This document shows, one piece after another, positions 44,699-53,572 of a DNA stretch of 64,000 nt (its first letter is position 1; every line of letters begins with the position of its first letter). This DNA comes from Paludibacter sp. (GTDB lineage Bacteria; Bacteroidota; Bacteroidia; Bacteroidales; Paludibacteraceae). Where the stretch lies: positions 1-64,000 of the forward strand of contig JAQUWU010000005.1 in the NCBI GenBank assembly GCA_028692715.1. Reading direction: 5' to 3'. The notes under the pieces were generated by a model, which saw only the letters and a list, made by a program, of their open reading frames with translations, ran no database searches and was not told the DNA's origin. The position numbers were made by a program, and so were the translations under genes.

Positions 44699-45087
44699 TT
44701 TTTTCGCCCACTTCGTTTCAAGTGCTTATTCCCTTTCTCTGATTTAAGAAAAAATGTTTCATCGCTCTCTATAATTCCGTTAAAGTCTTTCTTCTCAACA
44801 TCTTGAAAAGATAATAAGATTTTGTGACGCCAGTCGAAAGCAGTCTTCTTATTTATATTTAAAGCAACTTTTATTTTGTCTAAAGACTTCTCTTGGTACA
44901 TCAATTCAAGATAATCATTTACTAGCTCCTTTTTATGCAATCCTGCTAACCAAGTACCTGTATGTTCTGTAAATGTCCGATTGCAATCTTTGCATTTGAA
45001 ACGAAAACTACCTTTGTCTTTTCCAAATCGTGTAAACCTCAGACTTTTGCAAAAATTTGTTTTGCTTGAAATTAACCAATGGCGCAT
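44686..45087 (-). mobile_element. Truncated IS1595-family (ISXO2-like) transposase
   Basis: 133 residues: half of a zinc ribbon (FKCKDCNRTFTEHTGTWLAG), then GLHKKELVNDYLEL, KTAFDWRHKIL and the first catalytic region GIIESDETFFLKSEKGNKHL. A complete transposase is about 300 residues, so the second and third catalytic residues are missing. The protein stops within a few bases of the kinase remnant. Upstream, GACTGTCAG (about 45149) and CTGACAGTC (about 45205) form 9-bp inverted arms, but no matching opposite end is seen. Confidence 0.75.
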
Positions 45088-45334
45088 TGCACTAACACTC
45101 TTATTGGTCTTCGTAATACCAGAATTCTATATGGTGTCTTGTAGCCAGACTGTCAGGGTCTTATTCGGGACTTAAATTATCTTTATAGCTATCGATAGTT
45201 TACCTCTGACAGTCGGTTAATTCCTTGCTTTCTTACAACAAAAGTAAAAAATCAACCTTGCTTTTTAAAATTCAATTTCATTCTGCAAACCTAAGAGAGA
45301 TAGCTATCGGGATTAATGGTAAATACTTAGTGGT

Positions 45335-45784
45335 TTATTGTCCATTAAAAGGAGGTTCAACATTCAGCGAAAACCAATAATCTGTAACTTTTTTCACCAC
45401 TTCTATAAATCCATCGAACGAAACGGGCTTTACTAAATAGCTATTGGCTCCATTATCATAACTCAACGCACGATCGCCTTCTTCCTTTGATGAAGTTAAA
45501 ATGATAACCGGAATACGCTTAATACCATCTGTACTCTTTACTCTTTTAAGTACTTCAAAACCGTCAATTCCAGGCATCTTCAAATCTAAAAGAATGATGC
45601 TTGGTAAAGGATATTTTTTGCGATCAGAAAATTCTGCCTCTCCCAAAAGATATCGGAGGGCTTCCTCGCCATTGTGAGCAACCTGAATCTTGTTTAAAAG
45701 TCGGGCTTCTTGGAATGCATCGAGCGTAAGTTCAATATCCATCTTATTATCCTCGACCAATAAAATTAATGCTTTTTTTTCCAT
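45335..45784 (-). CDS. Single-domain response regulator, Rcp1/CheY type
   Basis: A 149-residue receiver. Acidic residues are in ILLVEDNKMDIELT, the phosphoacceptor is Asp67 in IILLDLKMPGIDGFEVLKRV, and the Lys is in YLVKPVSFDGF. The extended loop GEAEFSDRKKYPLPS is characteristic of the Rcp1-like receivers that pair with PAS or phytochrome-type HisKA kinases. The PocR/PAS kinase gene lies 580 nt upstream on the same strand and has no receiver of its own, so the two are a plausible pair. Confidence 0.88.
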   Translation of the reverse strand: MEKKALILLVEDNKMDIELTLDAFQEARLLNKIQVAHNGEEALRYLLGEAEFSDRKKYPLPSIILLDLKMPGIDGFEVLKRVKSTDGIKRIPVIILTSSKEEGDRALSYDNGANSYLVKPVSFDGFIEVVKKVTDYWFSLNVEPPFNGQ

Positions 45785-45894
45785 AATCAGTTGATTTTTT
45801 TATTATATGAGTATCGGGTGTTGTACCTAATGTTGAAATTCACAAAATAGTTAGAACTCAAATTATGAAATTTTCACATAAGGTTGATCTAACG

Positions 45895-46110
45895 ACCGAC
45901 CTCGTCCGGTGAGCCGAAAAATTGAGTGAAGTAGGCGTAGAAAACTTTTCTGTTTGAGTCTCGACGTATTTCGTCGAGGCGAGTTTAAAAGTTTTCAGCT
46001 TACGAACGATTAATTTTTCGAGCAAAGTGGGCGCAGTCTTGACTTTTTTTGCTTACTTTTTTGCGTCAAGGCAAAAAAGTAAGTGGGGTTTTAGGGGCAA
46101 AGCCCCTGTT
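45895..46110 (+). repeat. Structured hairpin repeat, copy b
   Basis: Colinear with 42501-42704. Stems: CGAAAAATT/AATTTTTCG (45915-23, 46012-20), GAAAACTTTT/AAAAGTTTTC (45940-49, 45987-96), CTCGACG/CGTCGAG (45960-66, 45972-78) and CTTACTTTTTTGC/GCAAAAAAGTAAG (46052-64, 46071-83). Confidence 0.85.
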
Positions 46111-46156
46111 TATCAAAATATTTTGTTTAGGTATAATACCTGATACTCGTTTTTAT

Positions 46157-46340
46157 TATTACTCAGCCCCCTAACCCCTCCCTCCTACGTCAGGAGGTAA
46201 ACACCTAAAGGGGAATTTCTGAGGCGTTAATTAAAGTTAACTATTAAATAAATTGTTGTATTTTTTCTTTTGTGGTAAATTTACCTCCATGTTTGTGACA
46301 AAATTGCTTCTCAAAAACAACTGTATTAGTGCTGAGTTAC
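46157..46340 (+). repeat. MITE-like element, copy M2 (diverged)
   Basis: About 184 bp from TTACTCAGCCCC to GTGCTGAGTTAC. The first 70 bp match M1, including CCTCCTACGTCAGGAGG; the interior is largely different. Length and ends are conserved. Confidence 0.6.
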
Positions 46341-46364
46341 GATTTATTATTATCTAAATTTAAT

Positions 46365-49300
46365 TCATAGGTTTTTATTCAATACTACCGTAAAAGTGCT
46401 ACCCACATTCAAACTTGATTCAACTAAAATTTTCCCACCAAGTGTATTAACTGCTTTTTTGACGATGGATAATCCGATGCCTGTTCCGGAATATTCTTCG
46501 CTTGAATGTAAGCGTTGAAAAATATTAAATATTTTTTCCTGATGTTCTTTGGGAATTCCCTGCCCATTATCTGTTATTTTTATTAAACTGGTTTCATTAT
46601 CTTCCTCTACAGAAACGATAATCTCAGGGACTACTCCTATTCTATGATATTTTATTGAATTTGATATCAAGTTGGACAAAATCTGCAAAATTAAAGAACT
46701 GTCGGCATAGATAGTTGGCAATTTATCCGGAATTACTATAATGGCCTTACTATCTAAAATATCCTGATTCAGGTTTTGTAAAACCTGTTCGAAAATTTCA
46801 TTTAATTCAATGATCTCTTTATCTACGGCCTTTTTTGAAAGTCGAGAAAAATGCAGCAAGTCATCAATTAGATTCGCCATATTTCTACTGGCTTCCATCA
46901 CAAATCCGAAGTATTTCTTCCCTTCAGCATTTAAACTGGCAACGTGCCTGCGCGAAATAATTTCAGAAAAGCCCATAATGGATCGTAAAGGGGCTCTAAG
47001 GTCGTGTGAAACAGAATATACAAAAGATTGTAATTCGTTATTTGCCGCTTCTAATTCCGCCGTCCTTTTTGCAACACGATATTCAAGCTGTCTATTCAAT
47101 TCCTGAATTTCTAATTGTGCTTTTATCTGTTCGGAAATATCGATAAAACTAATAACAATTTCAACAATTTTCTCATTATTAAAAACAGGAAACCCATTAA
47201 CCGTGAGCCATGAAATCTCACAATTCTTTGATTGAATTACACCAAGAGTTAGATTCTTAAACGGTTTTTTAGTGCTTATAATTCTGTTTACAGGATATTC
47301 CTCAAGCGTAAAAGGCGTGTTATCTTCATGAATAAATTTCCAATAAGGATCAACAGCCTGCTTCCCCCTTAATTGGTCATCGCTTAAACCTAATAATTCG
47401 GAGGCTCTGTTATTATTCATAACTATTGATGAATCGGGAGCATGAACTACAATGCCGGCTTCAAGATTTGTAAGTAGAGCTTTATATCTTTCGGCACTTT
47501 CCTGAATTTCCTTTTCAGCCAGTTTCCTTTCGGTAATATCAATTATATGCGTTATTAAGTAAAGCGATTTCCCATCTGCATCTTTTAAAAGCGCAGTCGA
47601 AACTTCCCCCCATATTATTTTCCCATCCTTACAAAGATATCGTTTCTCAAAACAAGCATCATTCGTTTTCCCGTCAACAATTTTTTCTATATATGAATTG
47701 CTTAACGATACATCATCAGGATAAGTAACTTTGTGGAATGATGTATGGAGTAGTTCTGTGTCGGAATATCCAAGCATTTGACACAACCTTGAATTAACCT
47801 CTAAAAACTTTCCATCCATAGAGGTAAGACACATTCCTACAGCAGAATTTTCAAATGCGGTACGAAACTGAATTTCGCTTTTTTCCAACCGTTCCTTGGT
47901 GGCTTTAATTTCACTTATGTCCCTTGTAATCGAAATCAGGTGAGGTTCATTATTCAATGTAATAATTGCAGCTGACATTAATCCATCAATACTTTCCCCA
48001 TTTTTCTTAATAAATTTCGCCTCTAAATTCGTTACTTTACCTGCTTTATTTAATCCTTCTACCAATTTATCTCTATCAATCGAATTTTTCCAAATATTTA
48101 GCTCCAAGGATGTGTTACCAACTGATTCTGCTGCAGTATATCCAACCATGCTCGTAAATCCATCGTTTATATCAACATAGAGTCCATCGCTTAATCGGTT
48201 GATATTTATTGAATCGGGGCTGGTTTGAAAAACTAATCGGAATTTTTCTTCACTTAACCGTAAGGCTTCTTCAGTCTCTTTACGTTCAGTAATATCTGTA
48301 AAAACAGTTGCAAACATTCCCTTTTGTGGCGAAAATATTGAAATACTAAAGTGTTTTTTTAAAGGAGGAAAATAAGATTCAAATTGAGTAGGTACCATCG
48401 TATCAGCTACTTTTGCATAAACATCTAAGTATGGAGCAGGATTTGTACCATAAAATTCACTGGCAAGTAGGTTCTTTGCTTTTCCAATCTGAAAACCGGT
48501 TTGCTTTTCAAAAGCAGGATTAATTTCTAAAATTCTATAATCAATCGGAGTTTTTGTTTCATCATAAATAACTTTGTGCAAGGCAACCCCTTCGTTCATT
48601 GACGCAAAAAGTGACATAAATTTTCTTTTACTTTCTTTCAAGTCTTCTTCTACTTTTCTAACATTAGAAATATCGAAAGCAGTGCCTCTGGTGCCTAAAA
48701 CAACTCCATTTTTGTCTCGCACTATTTTGGCATTAAAAACCAAATGTATTTCTTTTCCATCTTTTGCCAAATGAACTGTTTCCAACCCTTTCAATTTATT
48801 ACCCTGAATAAGTTTTTCAAATTCTTTTAAGTCGCGTCGAGCCCATTCTTTGGTCTGGAAATCGGTAAACTTTTTACCAATCATCTCTTTGTTTTTATAA
48901 CCAAACACCTCTTCCCAAGCAGGATTTAAGTAAGTATACCTACCCTCAGCATCAGCTTGCCAAATTAAATCCTGAGCAGTTTCCACCAAATCGTGGTATA
49001 AAGCATGCGATTCTGCTATGGCATTATTCGCTTCCGATTGCTTCAAATTTTGTAAGCCCACGCTTGAAATTACCTGAACAAGTTCTTTTAAAAACAACGT
49101 TAAATTATCCAATCTTTTTTGTGTAATTACGGGGACATTGTCTAGTGCATTTAAATACTCGACTTCGTCAAAACCATATTTTTTTGCCTGATCTTTGAAA
49201 AAGTTTTTATCCGGTTTTTCAAAGAGAAATTGTCCTGTAAAGAAATTTCCATAATGAACCCCATCAATTATAATTGGGAATGCATAATCGTATAATCCAT

Positions 49301-49589
49301 TCATGCATTTGTACCCCACTCCTGGATTAGCTTCATGAGCATGACTTAAGATATACGAGTCACTGATTTTGCAATTTTTACAGGATTCAGGACACACTCT
49401 GTGGAATTTTGTGCAGATATCCTGCCAACCCGAAGCAGTGAGGATATTACCTTCGTTGTCGAGTATTGCAGTGGTAAAGGAATACACTTCATTCATCATA
49501 TCCTGAAGTGATTGAAATTGCTTAACATCTATCAAATCCTGCAATTTATATTTCATAATACTCATTTTTAGGTAGTTGTCTGCATTCAA
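46365..49589 (-). CDS. Sensor histidine kinase with PocR and multiple PAS domains
   Basis: A 1074-residue protein with no membrane segment. A PocR-type ligand domain (about 15-195) contains the Cys cluster CTKFHRVCPESCKNC, followed by about five PAS domains and a HisKA domain with His862 (SHDLRAPLRSI) and HATPase (NLISNSIKYHRIG, DNGQGIPKEHQEK, SGTGIGLSIVKKAV). PocR domains bind small metabolites in regulators of vitamin/propanediol pathways, but their ligand varies. It lacks a receiver, so it presumably phosphorylates the CheY-like protein encoded 580 nt downstream. Its exact start (residue 1, 9 or 12) is uncertain. Confidence 0.9.
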   Translation of the reverse strand: MNADNYLKMSIMKYKLQDLIDVKQFQSLQDMMNEVYSFTTAILDNEGNILTASGWQDICTKFHRVCPESCKNCKISDSYILSHAHEANPGVGYKCMNGLYDYAFPIIIDGVHYGNFFTGQFLFEKPDKNFFKDQAKKYGFDEVEYLNALDNVPVITQKRLDNLTLFLKELVQVISSVGLQNLKQSEANNAIAESHALYHDLVETAQDLIWQADAEGRYTYLNPAWEEVFGYKNKEMIGKKFTDFQTKEWARRDLKEFEKLIQGNKLKGLETVHLAKDGKEIHLVFNAKIVRDKNGVVLGTRGTAFDISNVRKVEEDLKESKRKFMSLFASMNEGVALHKVIYDETKTPIDYRILEINPAFEKQTGFQIGKAKNLLASEFYGTNPAPYLDVYAKVADTMVPTQFESYFPPLKKHFSISIFSPQKGMFATVFTDITERKETEEALRLSEEKFRLVFQTSPDSININRLSDGLYVDINDGFTSMVGYTAAESVGNTSLELNIWKNSIDRDKLVEGLNKAGKVTNLEAKFIKKNGESIDGLMSAAIITLNNEPHLISITRDISEIKATKERLEKSEIQFRTAFENSAVGMCLTSMDGKFLEVNSRLCQMLGYSDTELLHTSFHKVTYPDDVSLSNSYIEKIVDGKTNDACFEKRYLCKDGKIIWGEVSTALLKDADGKSLYLITHIIDITERKLAEKEIQESAERYKALLTNLEAGIVVHAPDSSIVMNNNRASELLGLSDDQLRGKQAVDPYWKFIHEDNTPFTLEEYPVNRIISTKKPFKNLTLGVIQSKNCEISWLTVNGFPVFNNEKIVEIVISFIDISEQIKAQLEIQELNRQLEYRVAKRTAELEAANNELQSFVYSVSHDLRAPLRSIMGFSEIISRRHVASLNAEGKKYFGFVMEASRNMANLIDDLLHFSRLSKKAVDKEIIELNEIFEQVLQNLNQDILDSKAIIVIPDKLPTIYADSSLILQILSNLISNSIKYHRIGVVPEIIVSVEEDNETSLIKITDNGQGIPKEHQEKIFNIFQRLHSSEEYSGTGIGLSIVKKAVNTLGGKILVESSLNVGSTFTVVLNKNL

Positions 49590-49774
49590 TGAACAAATGA
49601 TATCGTGATAATAATTCTTCTAAAGATTTTCTTTACGATACATCATAATTAATTAAACCTCATGAACAAATTTGTATAAAAAGAATAATTTTATTTAAAT
49701 CAAACAAATATATGAATTATTTTTCATTTTGACATAACAAAATACTGAAAAGGATAAATGTCGATTGTACAAAC

Positions 49775-49953
49775 AAATAACGTGACTACTCAGCACTTCA
49801 AGTAGTACTTCATTTGACGTTTTTAGGGAAATTGCAGAGTGAAAAAAATGTAATTTTCACAAAAAAACAGCCAAATTAAAGCGCATAAATGATGAATGTC
49901 ACTCCAGAACTCCCCCTTTAGGGGGTTGGGGGGCTGAGTAGTTACTAAATAAC
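49775..49953 (-). repeat. MITE-like element, copy M3, with 7-bp flanking repeat
   Basis: GTGACTACTCAGC (49782) to GCTGAGTAGTTAC (49945), 164 bp, reverse relative to M1. AAATAAC occurs directly on both sides (49775-49781, 49947-49953), a probable target duplication. Confidence 0.75.
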
Positions 49954-50048
49954 ATCGATTTGACGATGTCAGAATTGAAGTATCTTGTTTGTGTAATCGG
50001 CATATTTTTTTTTATTGACCATGCTTTCTATTTTTTTGAAGTTAACAT

Positions 50049-50089
50049 AAAAAAAACACCCCAAAGTTTATTGTCAAACTTTTGGGGTG
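50049..50089 (-). terminator. Rho-independent terminator of the hybrid-kinase operon
   Basis: On the minus strand CACCCCAAAAGTTT and AAACTTTGGGGTG form a 13-bp stem with a short loop, followed by eight T. It is 35 nt after the stop of the last kinase gene. Confidence 0.85.
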
Positions 50090-50124
50090 CAGCTCAGGTT
50101 GTGACAGCCCGATTTTTCAGTGCC

Positions 50125-53100
50125 TTATTTGAGTAATTCGGTAATTACTTTCCATTCAGATAAAATAGCTTTAAGAATTCGTTGTAGTTCTTTTGGCTGA
50201 TCAATTTTCAGTTCAATTTCACTTGCTAGATTTCCCAACAGAACATACTCCATATTATACGCACTCCCTTTCAATGTATGTGCGGTACTTTTTACTAATT
50301 GCAAATTGTTTTCATCAATACCCGTTGAAATTTTATCAAAATAATTTGGATATTCTATTTGTGAAAGATCCATTAAATTTTGAAATAAATCGCAACTATT
50401 TCCAATTTTTCGCATCAACTTTTCTTTATTAAAATGCATCTGTACCGATTCATCTACAATTAAAGTCTCAACTATATATTCTTTTTCCAATTTTAAATAT
50501 TTTAGAATCATTTCATATAATGCATTCTTGTCAATTGGTTTCGATAAGAAGTCGTTCATGCCTGCTTTATAACAATTTTCCCTTTCTTCCTTGGAAACAC
50601 CGGCTGTTAGGGCAATAATCGGCAGTTTGTTCAATTCCGGTTTATTCAATTTTCTGATTTGCCTTGTCGATTCAATTCCATCCATAACCGGCATCTGAAC
50701 ATCCATCAATATAATATCAGGCAACACTGATTCCAACATTTTCAATACCTCTTCTCCATTAGCTGCTTCGTGTATTTTTGAATTAGGAACTATATTTTGC
50801 AACATATTTCCGATAACAAGCATATTCATTTTTATATCTTCAGCCACCATTATGTTTATTTCATTGAGTAATGGTTTTAACTTGTTTACAGGATGAATAT
50901 CATGATCTATTTCGCCTTTATCATTTAGTAAAACTTCTTGATTTAAATTTTGAAGGAAATAATATAATTCATTTGATTTAATAGGCTTTGTTAATGAATA
51001 TCTAATACCCAGATTTCTAGCCGCTTCATGGATAACAGCATCATCCGATGAACTGTGAAGTAAAATGATTTGCATGGTTAATGCCGATAAATCGAGCTCA
51101 CTCCGAATCAATTCGATAGTGTCCAAGCCGTTCAGGTCTGGCATATGATAATCCATTATTATCAAATTAAAATCAGTGTCTTTTTTGAGAAAATCAATTG
51201 CTTTTCTACCACTTTCGCAACTAACAATTTCTATCCCCCAATACTTAAAAGTATGTTCCAGAATGATTCTGTTATTTATATTATCGTCTACAACCATTAC
51301 TCTTTTAACATGTTGTAGATTTTCTGCTTTAATTTTTTTACCATATTCATATTCGCTTTGTATTGTAAAGAAAAATCTTGAACCAACACCGTATTCACTT
51401 TCAAATTGTATACGACTACCCATTTTATCGGCTAAGGAATTAGAAATAATCAATCCTAATCCGGTTCCACCATAGCGACGGGTGGTTGATGTATCAGCTT
51501 GTGAAAATGCTTTGAAAAGTTTTATTTTATCTGTATCTTTCACTCCAATTCCGGTATCACGTACTTCAAGCGTGAAATTTCCGGATCTTTCATTTATTTT
51601 TTTAAATGAAATTTTCAATTCCACCTCACCTTTATACGTAAATTTCACAGCGTTACTCATAAGGTTTACCAATATTTGTTTAAGCCTTATTGGGTCAATT
51701 ACAGCATATCGGGGAATATCAGGTTGTATATTCAGAAGTAATTCTACCCCTTTACCGGCAGCATGCACTTTAATAATATCTGATGCGCTCTCAATTAATT
51801 GGACAATATCAGTTTTAATCATTTCTAATTCGAGTTTTCCCGCTTCAATTTTTGAGAAATCCAATATATCACTGATAACACCTAGTAATGAATTGGCCGA
51901 AATAATTGCATTATCTAAATACTCTTTTTGAATTTTACTCAAATTTGTATTCAAAAGCAAATCAGTGAATCCGATAACTCCATTGAGCGGAGTTCGAATT
52001 TCATGACTCATATTCGAAAGAAAATCAGACTTAGCCACACTGGCTGCCTCTGCAAGTTCTATTGCTTTATGAAGCTCAAATTCTACCATTTTTTGTTCTG
52101 TAATGTCGGCAACAGAGCCTATCAACAAATAAGGTTCACCGTCTTTGTTACATTCCAGTTTAGCCCTTTGAATTGCATATTTAATCAAACCTGAAGGAGT
52201 AACTATACGGGTTTCAATCTTTAAATCTCTTTTTTCCTTTACGCATGCATTAAATTCATTTAAAACGGATTTCCTTTCATCGGGGTGATAAAGGTTCATT
52301 ATATCATTGAAATTAGGGATAAACGATTCGGGATCTTTTTCGTAAACACAAAAGGTTTGTTCAGACCAAAACAATTTATTGTTTATCAAATCGTATTCCC
52401 AATGACCTGTTTTCCCGATTTTTTGTGCTTCTTTGAGTCTCTCTTCTTTAATTTTTAATTTTAACTGACTTTCTTTAAGTTCGGTAATATCTCTTGAAAT
52501 ATTTCCTGTGAAAATAAGTTTGTTATTCTTGTCGTAAATGGGGTATTTTTTTGTTTGCACTACTTTTCTTTTTCCAATTGGTGAAATAAATTCTTCCTCT
52601 CTCAAAATAAATTCACCTTGGTTCAGTTTTTGTGCTTTTCGCTCGTCATCCATATAGGTTTTAACGGGCTCCATTGTTTCAGGCAATTCAAAAACTTCTG
52701 CATCTGTCTTTCCCTGTACTTCCGAAAGATTTTTTACACCAAGTTCTTTAAGAAGAATATTGTTAGCAGCAACTATTCTAAGGTTCAAATCTTTTACGGT
52801 TATGTGGTCATCGCTCTGTTCCATAACGGCTGCGAATGCAGTCATTTTTTCAATTGTTTTAATACGCTCTGTATTAAGCAACTTTAATCGTTTATTATTT
52901 ATAAATATAATATATAAAGCTATTAATAATAATAAAAAAGCAATAACAATAATGCCGGTTTTTATTGAATTTACAATTGCTTCATCAGTCCACTTATCGG
53001 CAGGGTAGTCCATACCTAATACAGCATAAATTTTGCCAGTATTCTTGTCTTTTATTGGCACTAATATACTAATCCAGGTTCCCCATTTATCAGTTATAGG

Positions 53101-53547
53101 TTTGGTAACAATTGTTTGTCCGGTTATAAATGGTTTGTATACAATAGTCGCGGTATCAGTGTATACTCTACCGGGTGACGCGTAATCTTTAGAGTCAAGA
53201 GGTTCCGAATCGACCATTGAGTAAAGACTATCATTTTTTTTCGTATAAAAATAGATATACCTAAAATCAGGATGTATTTTCAACATATCTACCAGTGTTT
53301 GTTTTATTTTTAAATAAGTAGGTGTCTTTTCATCTCCAATACTTCCCTTTAAACTCTTTAATTCATCGTTGTTTAATGCTAACTCTATAGTTTTTGCAAA
53401 TGTCAGTGATCTTTCTCTGGTTTCATTCAGACCCAATTTCCATGATAAAGAAATCATATAAATACCAAAACAAAGCATAGTTGTAAGCAAAATGCCTAAT
53501 AATACTTTTCTCATTTTTGAATGCGTGATATTTTTTTTATTAATCAT
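50125..53547 (-). CDS. Membrane hybrid histidine kinase with two receivers and Hpt
   Basis: 1140 residues: transmembrane helix (13-35), an extracytoplasmic sensor of about 150 residues, a second helix (about 192-215), two PAS domains, HisKA with His515 (SHEIRTPLNGVIGF), HATPase (NLMSNAVKFT, DTGIGVKD, GGTGLGL), REC1 (VMVVDDNINNR, Asp in IIMDYHMPDLNG), REC2 (MVAEDIKMNM, ILMDVQMPVMDG) and a C-terminal Hpt (AHTLKGSAYNM). The full phosphorelay from kinase to Hpt is intact. The sensor is consistent with a small-molecule (Cache-like) domain. It is 25 nt after the next kinase gene. No DNA-binding output is present. Confidence 0.92.
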   Translation of the reverse strand: MINKKNITHSKMRKVLLGILLTTMLCFGIYMISLSWKLGLNETRERSLTFAKTIELALNNDELKSLKGSIGDEKTPTYLKIKQTLVDMLKIHPDFRYIYFYTKKNDSLYSMVDSEPLDSKDYASPGRVYTDTATIVYKPFITGQTIVTKPITDKWGTWISILVPIKDKNTGKIYAVLGMDYPADKWTDEAIVNSIKTGIIVIAFLLLLIALYIIFINNKRLKLLNTERIKTIEKMTAFAAVMEQSDDHITVKDLNLRIVAANNILLKELGVKNLSEVQGKTDAEVFELPETMEPVKTYMDDERKAQKLNQGEFILREEEFISPIGKRKVVQTKKYPIYDKNNKLIFTGNISRDITELKESQLKLKIKEERLKEAQKIGKTGHWEYDLINNKLFWSEQTFCVYEKDPESFIPNFNDIMNLYHPDERKSVLNEFNACVKEKRDLKIETRIVTPSGLIKYAIQRAKLECNKDGEPYLLIGSVADITEQKMVEFELHKAIELAEAASVAKSDFLSNMSHEIRTPLNGVIGFTDLLLNTNLSKIQKEYLDNAIISANSLLGVISDILDFSKIEAGKLELEMIKTDIVQLIESASDIIKVHAAGKGVELLLNIQPDIPRYAVIDPIRLKQILVNLMSNAVKFTYKGEVELKISFKKINERSGNFTLEVRDTGIGVKDTDKIKLFKAFSQADTSTTRRYGGTGLGLIISNSLADKMGSRIQFESEYGVGSRFFFTIQSEYEYGKKIKAENLQHVKRVMVVDDNINNRIILEHTFKYWGIEIVSCESGRKAIDFLKKDTDFNLIIMDYHMPDLNGLDTIELIRSELDLSALTMQIILLHSSSDDAVIHEAARNLGIRYSLTKPIKSNELYYFLQNLNQEVLLNDKGEIDHDIHPVNKLKPLLNEINIMVAEDIKMNMLVIGNMLQNIVPNSKIHEAANGEEVLKMLESVLPDIILMDVQMPVMDGIESTRQIRKLNKPELNKLPIIALTAGVSKEERENCYKAGMNDFLSKPIDKNALYEMILKYLKLEKEYIVETLIVDESVQMHFNKEKLMRKIGNSCDLFQNLMDLSQIEYPNYFDKISTGIDENNLQLVKSTAHTLKGSAYNMEYVLLGNLASEIELKIDQPKELQRILKAILSEWKVITELLK

Positions 53548-53572
53548 AATATTATTTTTAAGACTAGCCTTT

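Noticed and set aside
44686..45087. Complete, active insertion sequence
   Set aside because: Less than half the transposase remains, catalytic residues are missing and no second end can be found.
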